Origin: Bacillus pseudomycoides DSM 12442
GTDB taxonomy: Bacteria; Bacillota; Bacilli; Bacillales; Bacillaceae_G
Direction: 5' to 3'
Assembly (NCBI RefSeq): GCF_000161455.1
Contig: NZ_CM000745.1
Span: forward strand, 803,697-867,696
DNA: 64,000 bases
The position numbers were made by a program, and so were the translations under genes. Below are positions 62,716 through 64,000 of this stretch, piece after piece. Within the stretch, counting starts at the first letter, position 1, and the number at the start of each line of letters is the position of its first letter. The notes beneath the pieces were generated by a model that was given only the letters and a program-made list of their open reading frames with translations, had not been told where the DNA came from and made no database searches.

Positions 62716-62732
62716 AGTCAATTAAGTTGACT
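62716..62732. promoter_or_regulatory. MarR-type operator 4
   Basis: AGTCAA-N5-TTGACT, same core, 91 bases before the azoreductase gene. Confidence 0.75.
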
Positions 62733-62822
62733 ATATTATTTTTGTTATAAAAGTAATAGGATACCCCTTTTTAGTGAGTAAATATAGAAAAACGTAAGAG
62801 TGAGTAATAGGAGGAAAAAAGC

Positions 62823-63449
62823 ATGACAACAGTTTTATTTGTAAAAGCAAACAATCGTCCAGCAGAACAAGCAGTTAGTGTGAAATTATATGAGGCTTTT
62901 TTAGCAAGTTATAAAGAATCACATCCAAATGATACAGTGGTAGAGCTTGATTTATACAATGAAGAATTACCATATGTAGGAGTAGATATGATTAACGGGA
63001 CATTTAAGTCTGGTAGAGGAGTTGATTTAACAGCAGAAGAAGCAAAAGCAGTAGCTGTTGCTGATAAATATTTAGATCAATTCCTTGCAGCTGATAAAGT
63101 TGTGTTTGCTTTCCCATTATGGAACTTAACAATCCCAGCTGTACTACACACATATATTGATTACTTAAACCGCACGGGCAAAACATTTAAATATACGCCA
63201 GAAGGTCCAGTAGGTCTTATTGGAGATAAGAAAGTTGCATTATTAAATGCAAGTGGCGGTGTATATTCGAAAGGCCCAAAAGCTGAAATGGAAATGGCTA
63301 TTAAATATGTAGTAAGTATGATGGGCTTCTTCGGTGCAAAAGATATAGAGAAAGTAGTGATTGAAGGACACAATCAATTCCCTGATAAAGCAGAAGAGAT
63401 TATTGCTGCAGGGCTTGAAAAAGCGATTAAAGTAGCAAGTACGTTTTAA
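62823..63449 (+). CDS. azoR: FMN-dependent NADH:quinone/azo reductase
   Basis: A 208-residue flavodoxin-fold reductase. VLFVKANNRPAEQAVSVKLY forms the FMN phosphate site; VFAFPLWNLTIPAVLHTYID is the conserved flavin-binding FPLWN motif, and LLNASGGVYSKGP the second. AzoR enzymes reduce quinones and azo dyes with NADH and protect against electrophiles. TAGGAGG precedes the ATG. Two palindromes matching those of the local MarR gene lie upstream; such MarR-azoR pairs are well known in Bacillus (catechol or diamide sensing). A terminator follows. Confidence 0.92.
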   Translation: MTTVLFVKANNRPAEQAVSVKLYEAFLASYKESHPNDTVVELDLYNEELPYVGVDMINGTFKSGRGVDLTAEEAKAVAVADKYLDQFLAADKVVFAFPLWNLTIPAVLHTYIDYLNRTGKTFKYTPEGPVGLIGDKKVALLNASGGVYSKGPKAEMEMAIKYVVSMMGFFGAKDIEKVVIEGHNQFPDKAEEIIAAGLEKAIKVASTF

Positions 63450-63475
63450 TTAACAAAACACTTGTCACTCTATAT

Positions 63476-63516
63476 GGCAGTACCAACACTTTTATAGCGG
63501 GTGGTACTGCTTTTTT
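63476..63516 (+). terminator. Terminator of the azoreductase gene
   Basis: GCAGTACCA, loop, TGGTACTGC and TTTTTT. Confidence 0.88.
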
Positions 63517-63524
63517 ATTCGTTT

Positions 63525-63569
63525 AACTCGCATCAATTGGGCAGTAAGGACCCAATTGATGCGAGTTTT
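63525..63569. terminator. Second hairpin after the azoreductase gene
   Basis: AACTCGCATCAATTGGG pairs perfectly with CCCAATTGATGCGAGTT over 17 bp and is followed by TT. It lies eight bases after the first terminator. Confidence 0.6.
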
Positions 63570-63613
63570 CCATTCTCAACTTATTAAACGATAGAAAGCA
63601 GGATTACATTACA

Positions 63614-64000
63614 ATGGAACGTTTATGGACAAAAAACTATATAATGCTGACCATTACAGCATTATTACTATTTAGTGGTTTTTATTTACTCATGCCAACA
63701 CTACCTATTTTTATTAAACAATTAGGTGGAAGTGAATCTCAAGTTGGATTTATTATAGGAGTGTTTACAATATCAGCAGTCATTTTACGTCCTATTGTTG
63801 GAGGATTAATGGATCGATATGGTCGACGAGTATTTATAATAAGCGGACTACTATTTTTTGCAATTACAATGTATTTTTATGATTGGGTAACAGGAGTTAT
63901 ATTTTTAGTGGTATTACGTATCCTTCATGGAATCAGCTGGGCAATTGCTACAACTTCGATCGGAACAGCTGTGACTGATGTGATTCCACAATCTCGTCGC
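63614..64000 (+). CDS. MFS transporter, N-terminal part
   Basis: A gene running off the right edge, 129 codons visible. Four membrane segments are seen, with YLLMPTLPIFIKQLGGSESQ at the start and the MFS loop GGLMDRYGRRVFIISG between segments 2 and 3, then VLRILHGISWAIATTSIGTA. It looks like a drug- or sugar-exporter type MFS protein. AGCAGGA upstream is a moderate ribosome site. Substrate cannot be named. Confidence 0.85.
   Translation, partial: MERLWTKNYIMLTITALLLFSGFYLLMPTLPIFIKQLGGSESQVGFIIGVFTISAVILRPIVGGLMDRYGRRVFIISGLLFFAITMYFYDWVTGVIFLVVLRILHGISWAIATTSIGTAVTDVIPQSRR

Overview
The window looks like a chromosomal segment of a Bacillus cereus group bacterium (Firmicutes). It is AT-rich, its ribosome sites are strong GGAGG types, and it holds group-typical genes: an anthrax-type prolyl 4-hydroxylase, an M9 collagenase, a zinc phospholipase C paralogue, bcr1-type repeats, a perfect PlcR box and an IS6-family remnant. 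Most of it is accessory DNA: defence, capsule/exopolysaccharide, secreted proteins, surface proteins and many decayed genes. No rRNA, tRNA or CRISPR was seen.

Layout. 0-3.2 kb: the start of a PAS-domain regulator diverges from a proline racemase/hydroxyproline epimerase gene that has a textbook sigma-54 promoter, followed by a KgtP-like 2-oxoglutarate permease. 3.6-8.9 kb: a two-gene McrBC-like restriction system next to a dead PD-(D/E)XK nuclease gene. 9.1-9.7 kb: prolyl 4-hydroxylase. 10.2-12.3 kb: a DnaD-like protein and a second DnaB-type helicase, overlapping by ATGA. 13-23 kb: an exopolysaccharide locus on the minus strand (chain-length regulator, degenerate tyrosine-kinase-like protein, sugar-1-P transferase, broken epimerase, flippase, polymerase, two glycosyltransferases, beta-helix protein), with a second beta-helix paralogue facing it and an AraC regulator diverging. 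25.7-29.2 kb: acyltransferase, lipoprotein and pieces of a second, broken helicase copy, so the polysaccharide locus lies between two helicase copies in the same orientation.

29.3-39.6 kb: half-size MFS protein with FAD oxidoreductase, S66 LD-carboxypeptidase, alkaline phosphatase, a repetitive LPNAG-anchored coiled-coil protein, methyltransferase, acetyltransferase and VOC protein. 40-46.5 kb: a secreted degradative cluster (collagenase, unknown secreted protein, phospholipase C). Between these genes lies a previously easy-to-miss 26-residue amphipathic peptide gene on the minus strand, with its own ribosome site, a hairpin, a cre site and a perfect PlcR box. 46.5-50.7 kb: a heterodimeric ABC exporter. 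51-60 kb: decayed two-component system, choline-binding-type repeat protein, truncated ankyrin/SUFU protein, crotonase, Tn3 and IS6 remnants, inverted-repeat mini-elements and a thioester-domain LPSTG adhesin. 60.3-63.5 kb: a MarR regulator with four matching palindromes, two by its own divergent promoter and two before an azoreductase gene, suggesting a small local redox/electrophile regulon (with a DsbA-like protein between). The window ends inside an MFS transporter.

The best candidate for something undescribed is the 26-residue peptide under apparent PlcR and CcpA control. The MarR regulon, the kinase-dead capsule protein and the helicase-flanked polysaccharide island come next. All family names come from reading motifs; no database search was run.
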